From the NCBI RefSeq assembly GCF_001999335.1, contig NZ_MLHS01000002.1, positions 26,764-90,763 of the forward strand: a DNA stretch of 64,000 nt, written 5' to 3'. Below, in pieces: positions 40,862 through 52,055 of this stretch. Each line of letters opens with the position of its first letter. Position 1 is the first letter of the stretch. Below the pieces are notes generated by a model. That model did not search any database and was not told where the DNA came from. It saw only the letters and a program-made list of their open reading frames with translations. The translations under genes and the position numbers were made by a program. The DNA comes from Rodentibacter sp. Ppn85. GTDB taxonomy: Bacteria > Pseudomonadota > Gammaproteobacteria > Enterobacterales > Pasteurellaceae.

Positions 40862-40925
40862 CTGCTCCTTACGGGTTAATCAGCCTTTGACATAGATTAG
40901 CCACCAATCTGCAAAGGCAAGGAAC
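40862..40925 (-). ncRNA. S6:S18 leader element of the rpsF mRNA
   Basis: Read on the minus strand, GCCTTTG (from 40918) and CAAAGGC (to 40883) close a stem enclosing AGATT-GGTGGCT-AATCT, followed by TAACCCGTAAGGAG up to the start codon. This resembles the S6:S18 leader, in which the complex binds a stem with a bulged CCG and represses translation. The assignment rests on gene context and fold, not on a covariance search. Confidence 0.7.
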
Positions 40926-40954
40926 GAAAAATTGAACGTGGCTAAGGGTTGCGG

Positions 40955-40982
40955 ATTATATCTAAATTTTTGTTTTTTGCAA
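40955..40982 (-). promoter_or_regulatory. Sigma-70 promoter of rpsF operon
   Basis: On the minus strand TTGCAA lies 16 bases upstream of TATAAT, giving transcription from near 40948 and a leader of about 90 bases. Confidence 0.75.
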
Positions 40983-41005
40983 CTGATTTGAAGTTTTTTT
41001 AGGCA

Positions 41006-41034
41006 ATAAAAAACCGATAATTTATATCGGCTTT
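41006..41034 (-). terminator. Intrinsic terminator after infA
   Basis: CCGATA/TATCGG stem with AT-rich loop, followed on the minus strand by TTTTTTATT. It lies 17 bases after the infA stop. Confidence 0.88.
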
Positions 41035-41050
41035 CTTCTTTTCTCTAAAA

Positions 41051-41317
<267 letters not shown>

Positions 41318-41485
41318 TTAAGAAAACGGGCGGATTATAGCCGTTTTTGAGTTGAGGTGAAAGGGAAAATCAAATTGTGTTGAAAAAATAATCTTTTTGT
41401 GTAGGGTTGGGATTCAATAGTTCAATGATTTACAAACCCAAATCACACTCTATAATAACCACAATTTGATAAAAGATAGAAGAGT

Positions 41486-42349
41486 ATGAATTCCAAAAAA
41501 CACTTAGGGCATACCGCCCGCAAACGTTTCGGGCAAAATTTTTTGCACGATAACAACGTCATTCAGGATATTGTTGCGGCGATTTATCCGCAAAAGGATC
41601 AATTTTTATTAGAAATCGGCCCCGGACTTGGCGCATTAACCGAGCCGGTCGCCGAACAAGTCGATCATTTAACCGTAGTGGAGCTGGATCGCGATCTGGC
41701 GGAACGTCTGCTCCACCACCCGTTTCTACATCATAAAATTACTGTGATCGAGAATGATGCGATGCAATTTGATTTTGGCGAGCTTTATCGTCAAGAAAAT
41801 TTAGCCGAGACAGGGCGGAAATTACGTATCTTTGGAAATTTACCCTATAACATTTCTACGCCTTTGATGTTCCACCTTTTTAAATATCATCACATTATTC
41901 AAGATATGCACTTTATGTTGCAAAAAGAGGTGGTAAAACGTTTATGTGCCGCACCGAATAGTAAGGCTTACGGGCGTTTAACCATTATGGCACAGTACTT
42001 TTGTCAAGTGATGCCGGTGTTAGAAGTGCCTCCGACAGCCTTTAAACCCGCACCGAAAGTAGATTCGGCCGTAGTGCGTTTAATTCCTCATCAAGTGTTG
42101 CCACATCCGGTGAAAGATTTATATTGGCTGAATAGAGTGTGTTCACAAGCTTTTAATCAACGCCGTAAAACCTTGCGCAATGCGTTATCAACCTTATTTT
42201 CGGCAGAAATTTTGACCGCACTTGGGATCGATTTAAATGCACGTGCAGAAAATCTTTCCATTGCGGATTACGCCCGTTTGGCGAATTGGTTGGCTAATAA
42301 TCCTCCGGAAGAAATGAATAAACCGGAAATTATTGATACGGATGATTAA
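41486..42349 (+). CDS. rsmA: 16S rRNA dimethyladenosine transferase RsmA (KsgA)
   Basis: A 287-residue SAM-dependent methyltransferase that dimethylates A1518 and A1519 of 16S rRNA. Motifs are [13 protein letters not shown], the SAM motif [13 protein letters not shown] and the catalytic NLPYNIS. The C-terminal domain has [16 protein letters not shown]. apaH follows 16 bases downstream, the widespread ksgA-apaH order. Confidence 0.96.
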   Translation: MNSKKHLGHTARKRFGQNFLHDNNVIQDIVAAIYPQKDQFLLEIGPGLGALTEPVAEQVDHLTVVELDRDLAERLLHHPFLHHKITVIENDAMQFDFGELYRQENLAETGRKLRIFGNLPYNISTPLMFHLFKYHHIIQDMHFMLQKEVVKRLCAAPNSKAYGRLTIMAQYFCQVMPVLEVPPTAFKPAPKVDSAVVRLIPHQVLPHPVKDLYWLNRVCSQAFNQRRKTLRNALSTLFSAEILTALGIDLNARAENLSIADYARLANWLANNPPEEMNKPEIIDTDD

Positions 42350-42365
42350 TTAAAGAGCGGTTAAC

Positions 42366-43193
42366 ATGGCAACATATTTTGTAGGCGATCTACACGGCTG
42401 TTATGATGAATTGCAACTTTTGTTGGAAAAAGTGGCGTTTGAACCTATACAGGATAAATTATATCTTGTAGGGGATTTAGTGGCGCGAGGGGATAAATCG
42501 CTAGAGTGTTTGCGTTTTGTGAAATCCTTGGGGAATGCTGCACAAACAGTTTTAGGTAATCACGATTTACATTTAATTTCTACCGCACTTGGTATTAAAA
42601 AAGTGAAATCAAAGGATCGGGTAGATAGTATTTTTCAAGCGCCGGATTTTGAAGAGCTGATTGACTGGCTACGCTATCAGCCTTTGCTTGTACATAATGA
42701 AAAACAGCATTTTGTTATGTGTCACGCTGGCATCTCGCCTGATTGGGATCTGGTTACGGCGAAAGCCTGTGCGAAGGAAGTGGAACATATATTAAGACAA
42801 GGCGATATTTGTCATTTACTGGAAAATATGTATGCGGAACAACCGGATCGTTGGTCGTCTGAATTACAGGGGGTTGATCGCCTTCGCTATATTATTAATG
42901 TTTTTACCCGTATGCGTTTCTGCTATTGGGATCATCGCCTTGATTTTGCCTGTAAATCACCATTAAAAGGTGCCCCACCGGAACTAACGCCTTGGTTTAA
43001 CTTGAATAATCCTATTTATCAAGAAATTCCGATTATTTTCGGGCATTGGGCAAGTTTAGTGGACGAACCGACACCAAAGGGTATTTATGCGTTGGATACA
43101 GGCTGTGTGTGGAACAATAGAATGACGATGTTACGTTGGGAAGACAAGCAATTCTTTATACAAAATGCGGTTAAAAATTATTGTGTTTTTTAA
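42366..43193 (+). CDS. apaH: Diadenosine tetraphosphatase ApaH
   Basis: A 275-residue metallophosphatase that cleaves Ap4A and can remove Np4 caps from RNA. Metal-binding motifs are [10 protein letters not shown] (about residues 7-16), [18 protein letters not shown] and [10 protein letters not shown], with GHWAS near the C-terminus. It follows rsmA and precedes a HI_0552-like gene by 10 bases. Confidence 0.96.
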   Translation: MATYFVGDLHGCYDELQLLLEKVAFEPIQDKLYLVGDLVARGDKSLECLRFVKSLGNAAQTVLGNHDLHLISTALGIKKVKSKDRVDSIFQAPDFEELIDWLRYQPLLVHNEKQHFVMCHAGISPDWDLVTAKACAKEVEHILRQGDICHLLENMYAEQPDRWSSELQGVDRLRYIINVFTRMRFCYWDHRLDFACKSPLKGAPPELTPWFNLNNPIYQEIPIIFGHWASLVDEPTPKGIYALDTGCVWNNRMTMLRWEDKQFFIQNAVKNYCVF

Positions 43194-43203
43194 GGAGTAA
43201 TGA

Positions 43204-43827
43204 ATGCTTTCTCTTACTACCGAATCGTGCGAGCTTTTTGATATTCCTTTTTACCAGTTTGCACAAATGAAAAAATTCTGTCCGGCAGACATCCCCTCGA
43301 TTAAAGCTAATTACAAATGCCATTGGAATAATTGGAAAGCCATTATTCAAGAAGTGGCGAAACAACTTGGCACGCCTTTTGCAAAACCGCATATTGAAAG
43401 CTGGACAAACGGTTGGCAAGTCAGAGCGCATTTTTTTGCCTATTTTAAATATGAATTCAATCAAAATTCGGCGGCAATTTTTTCGGTTTTGTTAAATCGT
43501 CGCCGTTTATCGGTGAGTTTAGATTGGCATTGCTACCGTGCGGATCGTTCGCAAATTAGCTTGCAACAATATAATCAATGGCTGGATGAGTTTGATTTTA
43601 ACGCTTTTTCCAAGTGGGATATATGGCATTGCGATGAAAGCGAGTACAACGATTTTCGTCAGGTTAATCAACTCGATATAAAAAATTTATTGCTGCATTC
43701 CGATAAGGATTTTTGGTGTATCGGTCACAATATTGAAAAAAACGCATTGCAAAATATTGATACTGTAAATTTTATAGTGAATACCATTCGGGGATTACAG
43801 CCTCTTTATGAACATTGCCATCGGTAA
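43204..43827 (+). CDS. HI_0552-family protein of unknown function
   Basis: A 207-residue soluble protein with high aromatic and His content. Visible stretches include NYKCHWNNWKAIIQEVAKQL, WQVRAHFFAYFKYEF, VSLDWHCYRADRS and DKDFWCIGHNIEKN. The context after apaH matches HI_0552 of Haemophilus influenzae, the founder of a small family. I recognise no catalytic motif with certainty. The start follows AAGGAGTA 4 bases upstream, so it is likely cotranscribed with apaH. Confidence 0.75.
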   Translation: MLSLTTESCELFDIPFYQFAQMKKFCPADIPSIKANYKCHWNNWKAIIQEVAKQLGTPFAKPHIESWTNGWQVRAHFFAYFKYEFNQNSAAIFSVLLNRRRLSVSLDWHCYRADRSQISLQQYNQWLDEFDFNAFSKWDIWHCDESEYNDFRQVNQLDIKNLLLHSDKDFWCIGHNIEKNALQNIDTVNFIVNTIRGLQPLYEHCHR

Positions 43828-43927
43828 GTGCGGTCATTTTCGTGAAAGTTTTTCTTATCATTTATTTAGTTATGTTATCATTACAAAGATTTAACATTTT
43901 TAACAATATTTTATTTAGGAGAGCAAT

Positions 43928-45262
43928 ATGAAAAACGTCGTAGTCATTGGCGGTGGTGCCGGCGGTGTTGAATTGGCGACTTTTTTGGGGAATAAACTTG
44001 GCCGCAAGGGAAAAGCCAAAATAACCTTAGTGGATCGCAACGCCACCCACCTTTGGAAACCTTTATTACATGAAATTGCAACCGGTGTTTTGGATGACGG
44101 TGTTGATTCTTTAAGCTACCGTGCGCATGGTAAAAATCACTATTTTAGCTTTGAACAAGGCTCGATTACCCGTATTAACCGTGAACAAAAGTATGTGGAA
44201 CTTGCACCTATTTACGGTCAAGAAGGAGATATGTTGGTGATTGCACGTCGAATTCCTTATGATTATTTAGTTTTGGCTATTGGTAGTAAATCCAACGATT
44301 TTAACACTAAAGGTGTGGCGGAAAACTGTATTTTCTTGGATAGTTCCGAGCAAGCACTACGTTTCCAGCGAAAAGTTTTGGAGCTCTTTTTGAAATTCTC
44401 TGAAAACCGTGCATTGGACGATATTGGTGAGGAAGAATTTAAACAAAAATTGATTGAGGAACATAAAGTCAATATTGCTATTGTCGGTGGTGGGGCGACA
44501 GGTGTGGAATTAACGGCGGAACTTTACCATGCCACTGAAGATTTGTCCTCTTACGGCTATGGCAAAATTGATAATTCTTGTTTGCAGGTAACCTTAGTTG
44601 AAGCCGGTCCTCGTTTATTACCAGCGTTACCGGAAGATTTGTCTGCTGCCGTTTTAGACGAATTAAAGGATATGGGGGCGAATGTCAAACTCGGCACGAT
44701 GATCACCGAGGCGCAACCTAATACTTTAATTACAAAAGACGGCGAGGAAATTAAAGCCGATTTAATTGTTTGGGCGGCAGGTGTGCGAACTTCAAAAGTA
44801 ACCCACAATTTTGATGGTTTAGAGATTAATCATACCAACCAATTAGTGGTAAAAGAAACGCTACAAACCACGGTCGACGAGAGTATTTTTGCTATCGGCG
44901 ATTGTGCGGCATTGACTCAGCCCAACGGCACGTTAGTTCCTCCGCGTGCTCAAGCCGCACACCAAATGGCAAAGGCTTGTGCAAAAAATATTTTTGCCGT
45001 CTTTGATAATAAACCGTTGAAGGCGTTTAAATACAATGATAAAGGCACTTTAGTATCGCTTTCCAGTTTTACGGCTTTGGGTAGTTTAACGAATAAATTT
45101 GGTAAGAATCCATTAACCGTGCACGGTAAATTTGCACAATTTGCTTATGTATCACTTTATCGTATGCACCAACATGCATTGCATGGCTGTACTAAAATTG
45201 GATTGATTATTTTGGTGGATAAGATTAATCGCTATTTAAAACCGAGATTGAAATTACATTAA
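43928..45262 (+). CDS. ndh: Type II NADH:quinone oxidoreductase Ndh
   Basis: A 444-residue peripheral membrane flavoprotein that feeds electrons from NADH to quinone without pumping protons. The FAD motif VIGGGAGGVELATFLG is at residues 5-20 and the NAD motif VAIVGGGATGVELTAEL near 181-197. The second FAD motif AIGDCAAL is near 322. The C-terminal amphipathic region (YVSLYRMHQHALHG) is membrane-associating. The start follows AGGAGAGCA. Confidence 0.95.
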   Translation: MKNVVVIGGGAGGVELATFLGNKLGRKGKAKITLVDRNATHLWKPLLHEIATGVLDDGVDSLSYRAHGKNHYFSFEQGSITRINREQKYVELAPIYGQEGDMLVIARRIPYDYLVLAIGSKSNDFNTKGVAENCIFLDSSEQALRFQRKVLELFLKFSENRALDDIGEEEFKQKLIEEHKVNIAIVGGGATGVELTAELYHATEDLSSYGYGKIDNSCLQVTLVEAGPRLLPALPEDLSAAVLDELKDMGANVKLGTMITEAQPNTLITKDGEEIKADLIVWAAGVRTSKVTHNFDGLEINHTNQLVVKETLQTTVDESIFAIGDCAALTQPNGTLVPPRAQAAHQMAKACAKNIFAVFDNKPLKAFKYNDKGTLVSLSSFTALGSLTNKFGKNPLTVHGKFAQFAYVSLYRMHQHALHGCTKIGLIILVDKINRYLKPRLKLH

Positions 45263-45273
45263 TCCGAGAAAGC

Positions 45274-45306
45274 AAAAGTGCGGTCAAAAATAACCGCACT
45301 TTTTTG
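45274..45306. terminator. Uptake-signal hairpin between ndh and folD
   Basis: AAGTGCGGT (45276-45284) and ACCGCACTT (45293-45301) form a stem with A- and T-runs on both sides, a bidirectional terminator between convergent ndh and folD. Confidence 0.85.
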
Positions 45307-46164
45307 TTACACTAAATTATTGTTATGCTCGTAAGCATAGACTGTATTATACATTAACATTGCGACTGTCATTGGGCCTACTCCCCCCGGAACCGGTGTA
45401 ATGTAGCTTGCTTTTTGGGCTGCGGCTTCAAATCCAACATCACCCACTAACTTACCCTCAATTCGGTTAATACCGACATCAATGACAACAGCCCCTTGTT
45501 TTACCCAGTCACCCGGCACAAGATTAGGTTTACCGACGGCAACAACCAAAATATCGGCTTGGCGAACATGGTTTTCCAGATCTTTTGTAAAACGGTGAGT
45601 AACCGTAACCGTTGCACCGGCAAGTAATAATTCCAAGGACATTGGGCGGCCCACAATATTTGAAGCGCCAACGATAACCGCATGTTTTCCGTGTAAATCA
45701 ATGTCGGTTGTTTCTAATAACTTCATTACGCCATAGGGCGTGCAAGCACGTAGAGTCGGGATACGCTGGCATAAACGTCCAACGTTATAAGGATGAAAAC
45801 CATCCACATCTTTTTTCGGATCAATACGTTCAATAATTGCTTCCGGATTGATCTGTTTTGGAAGAGGAAGCTGTACCAAGATACCATCAATAGTTTCATC
45901 GGTATTTAATTGGTCGATTAAAGTAAGCAAATCCTGTTCGGTTGTTGTTTCCGGCAAATCATAGGATTTAGAATTAATCCCGATTTCCTCACAACTGCGA
46001 CGTTTACTTTCCACATAAACTTGAGAGGCGGGATCCGAGCCAACGAGAATAACGGCAAGTCCGGGAGCGCGTTTATCTTTATTGCGATAGTGGGTAATTT
46101 TTTTTGAAATTTTATATTTTATTTGTTTAGAAAGTTGAGTTCCCGAGATAATTTGTGCTGTCAT
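45307..46164 (-). CDS. folD: Methylenetetrahydrofolate dehydrogenase/cyclohydrolase FolD
   Basis: A 285-residue bifunctional enzyme interconverting methylene-, methenyl- and formyl-tetrahydrofolate. Features are [13 protein letters not shown] (catalytic Lys region), [24 protein letters not shown] and [13 protein letters not shown] (NADP binding), with [14 protein letters not shown] near the end. It is a single gene next to a tRNA-Pro gene. Confidence 0.97.
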   Translation of the reverse strand: MTAQIISGTQLSKQIKYKISKKITHYRNKDKRAPGLAVILVGSDPASQVYVESKRRSCEEIGINSKSYDLPETTTEQDLLTLIDQLNTDETIDGILVQLPLPKQINPEAIIERIDPKKDVDGFHPYNVGRLCQRIPTLRACTPYGVMKLLETTDIDLHGKHAVIVGASNIVGRPMSLELLLAGATVTVTHRFTKDLENHVRQADILVVAVGKPNLVPGDWVKQGAVVIDVGINRIEGKLVGDVGFEAAAQKASYITPVPGGVGPMTVAMLMYNTVYAYEHNNNLV

Positions 46165-46338
46165 TAAAAGTCCTTAATAATGGAAACGTAAACATTTGCT
46201 ATTTTATCTAACAATGGGAAATTTACAAAATCAAATATGCTGAATGGGGAAATTGAAATAATTTTGAGCAGTCAAATACAAAAATAATAAAAATTGATTG
46301 ACTGAATAAGAAACCTCACTATAATTGACCGCACTTGT

Positions 46339-46415
46339 CGGCGAGTAGCGCAGCTTGGTAGCGCAACTGGTTTGGGACCAGTGGGTCGTAGGTTCAAATC
46401 CTATCTCGCCGACCA
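46339..46415 (+). tRNA. tRNA-Pro (anticodon TGG)
   Basis: The acceptor stem CGGCGAG/CTCGCCG is perfect, with an encoded CCA. The anticodon loop TTTGGGA holds TGG; the T loop is GTTCAAATC. Length 77 bases. An uptake signal lies just upstream (46329-46337). Confidence 0.96.
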
Positions 46416-46466
46416 TTTCTTTTATATTTCCCCTGGAACTTCATAAAAAAGATACAATCCTAAAAT

Positions 46467-46543
<77 letters not shown>

Positions 46544-46755
46544 TTTGCTTTTTTATTCATTAATTATGCTTAGCCGGTTATTGTATTTATTTCAAGAAAT
46601 TTCCTGTTTTGTATAAGTAAAAGTTTCTTTTCCCCAATTGATATACTTAATAAAGCCTAAAGGCATTTATATGACTTTACAGGAATCGGAGATTATTGGT
46701 ACGAGAAGCTTTCCTATTTTGTAGAAAGATTTTTGTGTATAAACAGAATGAATAA

Positions 46756-46845
46756 TGGCGGTGAGAGGGGGATTCGAACCCCCGATGCGGTTTCCCACAT
46801 ACACGCTTTCCAGGCGTGCTCCTTCAACCACTCGGACATCTCACC
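46756..46845 (-). tRNA. tRNA-Ser (anticodon GGA)
   Basis: A 90-base tRNA with acceptor GGTGAGA/TCTCACC and encoded CCA. The anticodon loop TGGAAAG contains GGA. The long variable arm typical of serine tRNAs is visible (GCGTG then a hairpin). It is encoded opposite to the other two tRNAs. Confidence 0.96.
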
Positions 46846-46952
46846 GTGCTGAGGTGCGCAAACTATAAAGATTTGCATAAATTTAGTCAAGTTTTTTGAG
46901 CTAGAATATAAAAATCTTCTTAAATTTTCGCTAAAATAGCGATATTTTATTC

Positions 46953-48713
46953 ATGTCTTGTTGTTTTTTTATGCATCTCAAATCATTGTTTTCTAAAAAT
47001 GTGTTTTTATCCGTAAAACCTTTTAGTGCTTTGAAAGATTCTTTCCGAGCCGGTTACACAAAAAAATCATTTCTTCGGGATATTATTGCAGGCTTAACCG
47101 TAGGCGTGATCGCTATTCCACTTTCTATGGCATTGGCGATTGCAAGTGGTGTGCCGCCTCAGCACGGGCTTTATACGGCAATTATTGCTGGCGCAGTGAT
47201 TGCAATTATGGGTGGATCTCGCTTTAATATTTCAGGCCCTACAGCCGCTTTTGTGGTGATTTTGTATCCGGTAACCCAACAATTTGGGTTGAGCGGTTTA
47301 TTAATGGCAACGGTACTTTCCGGAGTGATCCTAATTTTAATGGCGTTATTTCGTCTTGGTCGATTGATTGAATATATTCCGCTGCCGGTAACCTTAGGTT
47401 TTACCTGCGGGATTGGGATTACTATCGGTACTTTGCAAATTAAAGATTTTTTAGGCTTGAACATTGAACAAATGCCATCGAATTATTTAGAAAAAATTCA
47501 TGCAATTTTTACCGCATTCCCGACGATTAATTGGGCGGATACTGTGGTGGGTGTGGCTACTTTGTTGGTATTAACCCAATGGCATAAATTACGCCTTGCA
47601 ATACCGGGACATTTACCGGCAGTGATTATAGGCACGATGTTGGCACTGGTTTTACAATATTTTGGATTTAATGTTGTGACGATTGGTTTGGCGTTCCAAT
47701 ATACGCTGCCGGACGGTTCAATTGGATCCGGTATTCCGAACGTGTTGCCTGATTTTGCCTTGCCATGGAATATCCCTAATGCACAAGGCGAATTGATTCA
47801 ATGGAATTTTAATAGTTTACAAGCTCTATTGCCGGCGGCATTTTCTATGGCGGTGTTGGGCGCGATTGAATCACTACTTTGTGCAGTGGTGCTTGATAAT
47901 ATGACGGATACTAAACATCATTCTAATAATGAATTGTTGGCACAAGGATTAGGCAATATTGTTTCCCCGTTTTTTGGTGGAATCACTGCAACGGCAGCTA
48001 TTGCACGTTCTGCGGCGAATGTCAAATCCGGCGCGGTTTCACCTATCGCCAGTGTAGTACATGCGTTGCTCGTTTTGTTTGCGTTACTGTTTTTTGCAAA
48101 AGCGCTCTCTTATCTGCCCCTTTCTTCTATGGCGGCATTACTTTTGATTGTTGCATGGAATATGGCAAGCATACATGAAATCATAAATCTTGCCCGCCGT
48201 TCTAGCAAAAATGAGCTTACGGTATTATTTACCTGCTTAATTTTGACCGTATTGTTTGATATGGTTATTGCGATCAGTGTAGGCGTATTATTAGCGAGCC
48301 TGTTGTTTATTCGTACCATTGCGGAAATGACAAAAGCCATTGAACACAATGTACCGGATGATCTTAATGACGTTTTAGCCTATCGGATTAGCGGCCCTTT
48401 ATTTTTTGCCGCGGCAGATAAATTATTTTCTGATTTGCATGATAAAACGGTACATACCGATCATGAAATCAAGCATATCGTATTGCAGTGTGATGCTGTG
48501 ACCGTACTGGATGCGGGGGGGATTCATGCGCTTACGAGATTTGTACAACATATGTTACCGCACCAGCAGCTTTACTTGTGTAATATGCAGTTCCAACCGC
48601 TCAGAATGTTGGTGAAATCAAATACGATGTCTGAAATACAAAAAATTAATTTTGCTTCCGATTTAAAGGAAACTTTTGATAAAATTCGCGATTTTGAGCA
48701 ATCTAACCCATAA
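46953..48713 (+). CDS. SulP-family anion transporter with STAS domain
   Basis: A 586-residue transporter of the SLC26/SulP family. After a cytoplasmic N-terminus, about 10-14 membrane segments follow, including [19 protein letters not shown] and the SulP signature [18 protein letters not shown]. The C-terminal STAS domain runs from about residue 480 ([20 protein letters not shown]). It resembles E. coli DauA, a C4-dicarboxylate transporter, but the substrate here could also be sulfate, bicarbonate or another anion. The start is uncertain (46953 or 46971); neither has a clear ribosome site. Confidence 0.88.
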   Translation: MSCCFFMHLKSLFSKNVFLSVKPFSALKDSFRAGYTKKSFLRDIIAGLTVGVIAIPLSMALAIASGVPPQHGLYTAIIAGAVIAIMGGSRFNISGPTAAFVVILYPVTQQFGLSGLLMATVLSGVILILMALFRLGRLIEYIPLPVTLGFTCGIGITIGTLQIKDFLGLNIEQMPSNYLEKIHAIFTAFPTINWADTVVGVATLLVLTQWHKLRLAIPGHLPAVIIGTMLALVLQYFGFNVVTIGLAFQYTLPDGSIGSGIPNVLPDFALPWNIPNAQGELIQWNFNSLQALLPAAFSMAVLGAIESLLCAVVLDNMTDTKHHSNNELLAQGLGNIVSPFFGGITATAAIARSAANVKSGAVSPIASVVHALLVLFALLFFAKALSYLPLSSMAALLLIVAWNMASIHEIINLARRSSKNELTVLFTCLILTVLFDMVIAISVGVLLASLLFIRTIAEMTKAIEHNVPDDLNDVLAYRISGPLFFAAADKLFSDLHDKTVHTDHEIKHIVLQCDAVTVLDAGGIHALTRFVQHMLPHQQLYLCNMQFQPLRMLVKSNTMSEIQKINFASDLKETFDKIRDFEQSNP

Positions 48714-48769
48714 TAAAAATAAAAGCGTGCTAGAATAATGCGCTTTTTTAACATATTAAGGAATTTTCA

Positions 48770-49486
48770 ATGCGCCCGAATAATCGAGAGAATCATCAAC
48801 TCCGTCCAATTAAAATTACCCGTCATTATACCAAACATGCCGAAGGTTCGGTTCTCGTTGAGTTTGGTGATACGAAAGTACTTTGTACCGCCACGGTGGA
48901 AGAGTCCGTACCGCGTTTTTTAAAAGGTCAAAACCAAGGTTGGGTAACCGCCGAATACGGTATGTTGCCACGCTCTACACATAGCCGTATGCAACGTGAA
49001 GCGGCAAAGGGTAAACAAGGCGGACGTACAATGGAAATTCAGCGTTTAATTGCCCGCTCGTTACGTGCGATGGTTGATTTAAAAGCTTTAGGCGAACGGG
49101 CAATTACCTTAGATTGTGATGTGATTCAAGCTGACGGAGGCACTCGTACTGCTTCAATTACCGGTGCGGCAATTGCATTATGTGATGCAATTAATGGATT
49201 AATTGAAAATGGCACGCTAAAGGCGAATCCGATTAAAGGGTTGGCCGCAGCCGTTTCAGTAGGTATCGTTGAAGGAAAAGCCGTTTGTGATTTGGAATAT
49301 GTGGAAGATTCTGCGGCAGAAACGGATATGAATGTCGTGATGATGGAAGACGGACGTATGATCGAAGTACAAGGCACGGCAGAAGGCGAGCCGTTTAGTC
49401 ATGAAGAATTACTCGCTTTATTGGATTTAGCCAAACAAGGCTGTCGTCAAATTTTTGTTGCACAACGTGAGGCTTTGGGGCTATAA
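48770..49486 (+). CDS. rph: Ribonuclease PH
   Basis: A 238-residue phosphorolytic 3'-exonuclease that trims tRNA 3' ends. Family features are [31 protein letters not shown], the RNase PH signature [20 protein letters not shown] and [17 protein letters not shown]. pyrE follows 9 bases later, the same rph-pyrE order as in E. coli. The reading frame is intact, unlike the frameshifted rph of E. coli K-12. Confidence 0.97.
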   Translation: MRPNNRENHQLRPIKITRHYTKHAEGSVLVEFGDTKVLCTATVEESVPRFLKGQNQGWVTAEYGMLPRSTHSRMQREAAKGKQGGRTMEIQRLIARSLRAMVDLKALGERAITLDCDVIQADGGTRTASITGAAIALCDAINGLIENGTLKANPIKGLAAAVSVGIVEGKAVCDLEYVEDSAAETDMNVVMMEDGRMIEVQGTAEGEPFSHEELLALLDLAKQGCRQIFVAQREALGL

Positions 49487-49495
49487 GGATTAAAA

Positions 49496-50137
49496 ATGGA
49501 ACAATATAAACGTGATTTTATTGAATTTGCGCTAAGTCGTAATGTATTGAAATTTGGCGAATTCACGTTGAAATCCGGACGCAAAAGTCCGTATTTTTTC
49601 AATGCAGGTTTATTTAATACCGGGGCAGATTTAGCGCGTTTAGGCGAATTTTACGCTGCTGCCGTTCAAGCAAGTGCGGTTGATTTTGATATTATTTTTG
49701 GACCGGCTTATAAAGGTATCCCGATTGGTACGACAGTGTCTGTGGCATTATACAACCGTTACAGCATTGATAAACCGGTATGTTTTAACCGTAAGGAAAC
49801 CAAAGATCACGGTGAAGGCGGTGATTTAATCGGCAGTTCGCTACAAGGAAAAATTTTATTAGTAGATGATGTGATCACCGCGGGAACGGCAATTCGTGAA
49901 TCCATGCAAATTATTCGGGCAAATAATGCCGAATTGGCTGCCGTATTGATTGCTTTAAATCGTAAAGAACGTGGCAAAGGTACGCTTTCTGCGATTCAAG
50001 AAGTTGAACGCGATTATCAATGTCGTGTGTTATCCATCATTGATTTAGATGATTTAATGCAATTTATTGAACAAGATTCGCAATATCACGATTATTTGCC
50101 GATAATGCGTACCTACCGAGCTGAATTCGGTGTATAG
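49496..50137 (+). CDS. pyrE: Orotate phosphoribosyltransferase
   Basis: A 213-residue enzyme making OMP from orotate and PRPP. The N-terminus [18 protein letters not shown] and the PRPP loop [17 protein letters not shown] (about residues 118-134) are diagnostic, with [12 protein letters not shown] as the flexible active-site loop. It follows rph closely. An uptake signal lies inside the gene at about 49673-49681. Confidence 0.97.
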   Translation: MEQYKRDFIEFALSRNVLKFGEFTLKSGRKSPYFFNAGLFNTGADLARLGEFYAAAVQASAVDFDIIFGPAYKGIPIGTTVSVALYNRYSIDKPVCFNRKETKDHGEGGDLIGSSLQGKILLVDDVITAGTAIRESMQIIRANNAELAAVLIALNRKERGKGTLSAIQEVERDYQCRVLSIIDLDDLMQFIEQDSQYHDYLPIMRTYRAEFGV

Positions 50138-50210
50138 AACTTGATAAATCAATCTTTGTCGCCATTGTAGAGAAATATGGCAAAAATCAACCGCACTTTA
50201 GAGGAAGAGA

Positions 50211-51080
50211 ATGAATTTTATTGGAAAAATTTTAGGTGTGTTTATTGGCTGGAAAATGGGCGGATTTTTTGGTGCAGTAGCCGGTCTTATTTTGGGTTCT
50301 ATTGCCGATAAAAAGTTATATGAACTCGGTGCCGTGAATTCAAGTTTTTTCAAACGTAAAACCACACGCCAAGAACTTTTTATGCAAACGACTTTTGCGG
50401 TGTTGGGGCATTTGAGTAAAGCGAAAGGGCGGGTGACGGAAGAAGATATCCAAATTGCCAATCAGTTAATGGCTCAGATGAAGTTGGATGATAATGGTCG
50501 CCGCCTCGCTCAAGAGGCTTTCCGACGTGGTAAAGAAACGGATTTTCCGATGCGTCAGGTTATTCGTGAATTTCGTATCGGCTGTGGGCAACGGGCAGAT
50601 TTATTGCGGATGTTCTTACATGTACAAGTACAGGCGGCGTTCTCGGATTCTCAATTACATGAAGGTGAAAAAGAGGTGCTTTATGTAATTGCAGAAGAAC
50701 TCGGACTTTCCCGTATGCAATTTGAGCAAATGATTGCCATGGAAATAGCCGCCCGAGCCTTCACACAAGGCGGATTTTATCAGCAATATCAACAAGGTGC
50801 CTATCAACAGCAAGGGAATTACCAATACCAACAAAACAGTGGCGGGTATCAGCAATCTTCAGGGCCAACTTTAAGCGATGCTTATAAAGTATTAGGGGTA
50901 ATGGAGACTGATGATCAAAGTACAGTAAAACGGGCCTATCGTCGCTTAATGAATGAACATCATCCGGATAAGCTAGTTGCAAAAGGCTTACCGCCGGAGA
51001 TGATGGAAATGGCAAAAGAAAAAGCACAACAGATCCAATCGGCTTACGACTTGATTTGCAAAGCAAAGGGTTGGAAATAA
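50211..51080 (+). CDS. djlA: DnaJ-like membrane co-chaperone DjlA
   Basis: A 289-residue type III DnaJ protein. A single N-terminal membrane segment (about residues 1-35, rich in Gly) precedes a TerB-like domain and a Gln/Tyr/Gly-rich linker (residues 185-220). The C-terminal J domain (YKVLGVMETDDQSTVKRAYR) carries the HPD motif in NEHHPDKL. It stimulates DnaK near the inner membrane. dusC begins 3 bases after its stop. Confidence 0.94.
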   Translation: MNFIGKILGVFIGWKMGGFFGAVAGLILGSIADKKLYELGAVNSSFFKRKTTRQELFMQTTFAVLGHLSKAKGRVTEEDIQIANQLMAQMKLDDNGRRLAQEAFRRGKETDFPMRQVIREFRIGCGQRADLLRMFLHVQVQAAFSDSQLHEGEKEVLYVIAEELGLSRMQFEQMIAMEIAARAFTQGGFYQQYQQGAYQQQGNYQYQQNSGGYQQSSGPTLSDAYKVLGVMETDDQSTVKRAYRRLMNEHHPDKLVAKGLPPEMMEMAKEKAQQIQSAYDLICKAKGWK

Positions 51081-51083
51081 ATT

Positions 51084-52016
51084 GTGCGTGTGATTCTCGC
51101 ACCCATGCAAGGCATACTGGATCCCCTTGTTCGCCAACTTCTTACTGAGGTGAACGACTACGACTTGTGCGTGACGGAATTTGTTCGCGTAGTTGATCAA
51201 CTTCTTCCTAATAAAGTGTTCTATCGTTTATGCCCTGAACTGAAAAATCAGGGCTTAACGCTTTCAGGCACACCTGTGCGGGTTCAATTACTCGGCCAAC
51301 ATCCCGATTATTTAGCCGAAAATGCCGTTCGAGCTATTGAACTCGGTTCTCACGGCATTGATTTTAATTGCGGGTGCCCCTCGAAAACCGTGAACGGTAG
51401 CCATGGCGGCGCCGCATTGCTTAAACAACCAGAACTAATTTATCGTGCCACTCAGGCTTTGCGAAAAGCTGTTCCTCATTATCAGCCCGTTAGCGTAAAA
51501 GTACGATTGGGTTGGGATGATATTTCCCAAGCTATTGAGATTGCCGATGCGGTGGAACAAGGTGGTGCGACAGAGATCGCTATCCATGGTCGAACTAAGG
51601 CTGATGGCTATCAGGCGGATCGCATTAATTGGGAAAAAATTAGCGAAATTTGTGAACGCCTATCTATTCCTGTCATTGCAAACGGTGAAATTTGGCATTG
51701 GCAAGACGGGCAAAATTGTCTTGCCAAAACAGGCTGCCAAGATCTTATGGTTGGACGTGGCGCATTAAACATACCGAATTTAAGCCATGTCTTAAAATCA
51801 AATGTGCCAAAAATGCCGTGGTCAGAAATTCAGACAATGTTACAAAAATATGCCGAAATGGAGAATTCTCACGATTCGGGCTTTTATCATGTCGCGCGAA
51901 TTAAACAATGGCTGCGTTATTTAAATAAGGAATATGAGGAAGCCAACGCGATGTTTGAAAAGATTAGAACTTGCCAAACAGCGGAAGATTTGCGGGAAAG
52001 GTTGAGCCGGATATAA
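51084..52016 (+). CDS. dusC: tRNA-dihydrouridine(16) synthase DusC
   Basis: A 310-residue FMN enzyme that reduces uridine 16 in tRNA. The N-terminus [20 protein letters not shown] and [19 protein letters not shown] match E. coli DusC closely. The catalytic Cys is in [20 protein letters not shown] (about residue 98), and [10 protein letters not shown] is conserved. The start is a GTG 3 bases after djlA. This choice agrees with the DusC N-terminus and the tight coupling. Confidence 0.95.
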   Translation: MRVILAPMQGILDPLVRQLLTEVNDYDLCVTEFVRVVDQLLPNKVFYRLCPELKNQGLTLSGTPVRVQLLGQHPDYLAENAVRAIELGSHGIDFNCGCPSKTVNGSHGGAALLKQPELIYRATQALRKAVPHYQPVSVKVRLGWDDISQAIEIADAVEQGGATEIAIHGRTKADGYQADRINWEKISEICERLSIPVIANGEIWHWQDGQNCLAKTGCQDLMVGRGALNIPNLSHVLKSNVPKMPWSEIQTMLQKYAEMENSHDSGFYHVARIKQWLRYLNKEYEEANAMFEKIRTCQTAEDLRERLSRI

Positions 52017-52021
52017 AACGA

Positions 52022-52055
52022 AAAAGTGCGGTTGATTTCAACCGCACTTTTATTC
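52022..52055. terminator. Uptake-signal hairpin after dusC
   Basis: AAGTGCGGT (52024-52032) and ACCGCACTT (52041-52049) form a stem with A- and T-runs, acting for convergent dusC and the lipoprotein gene. Confidence 0.85.

Noticed and set aside
46231..46416. Open frame of 61 codons on the minus strand over tRNA-Pro
   Set aside because: It is the antisense of the tRNA; the GEIGFEPTTHWSQTSCATKL-like sequence is a well-known false gene product.
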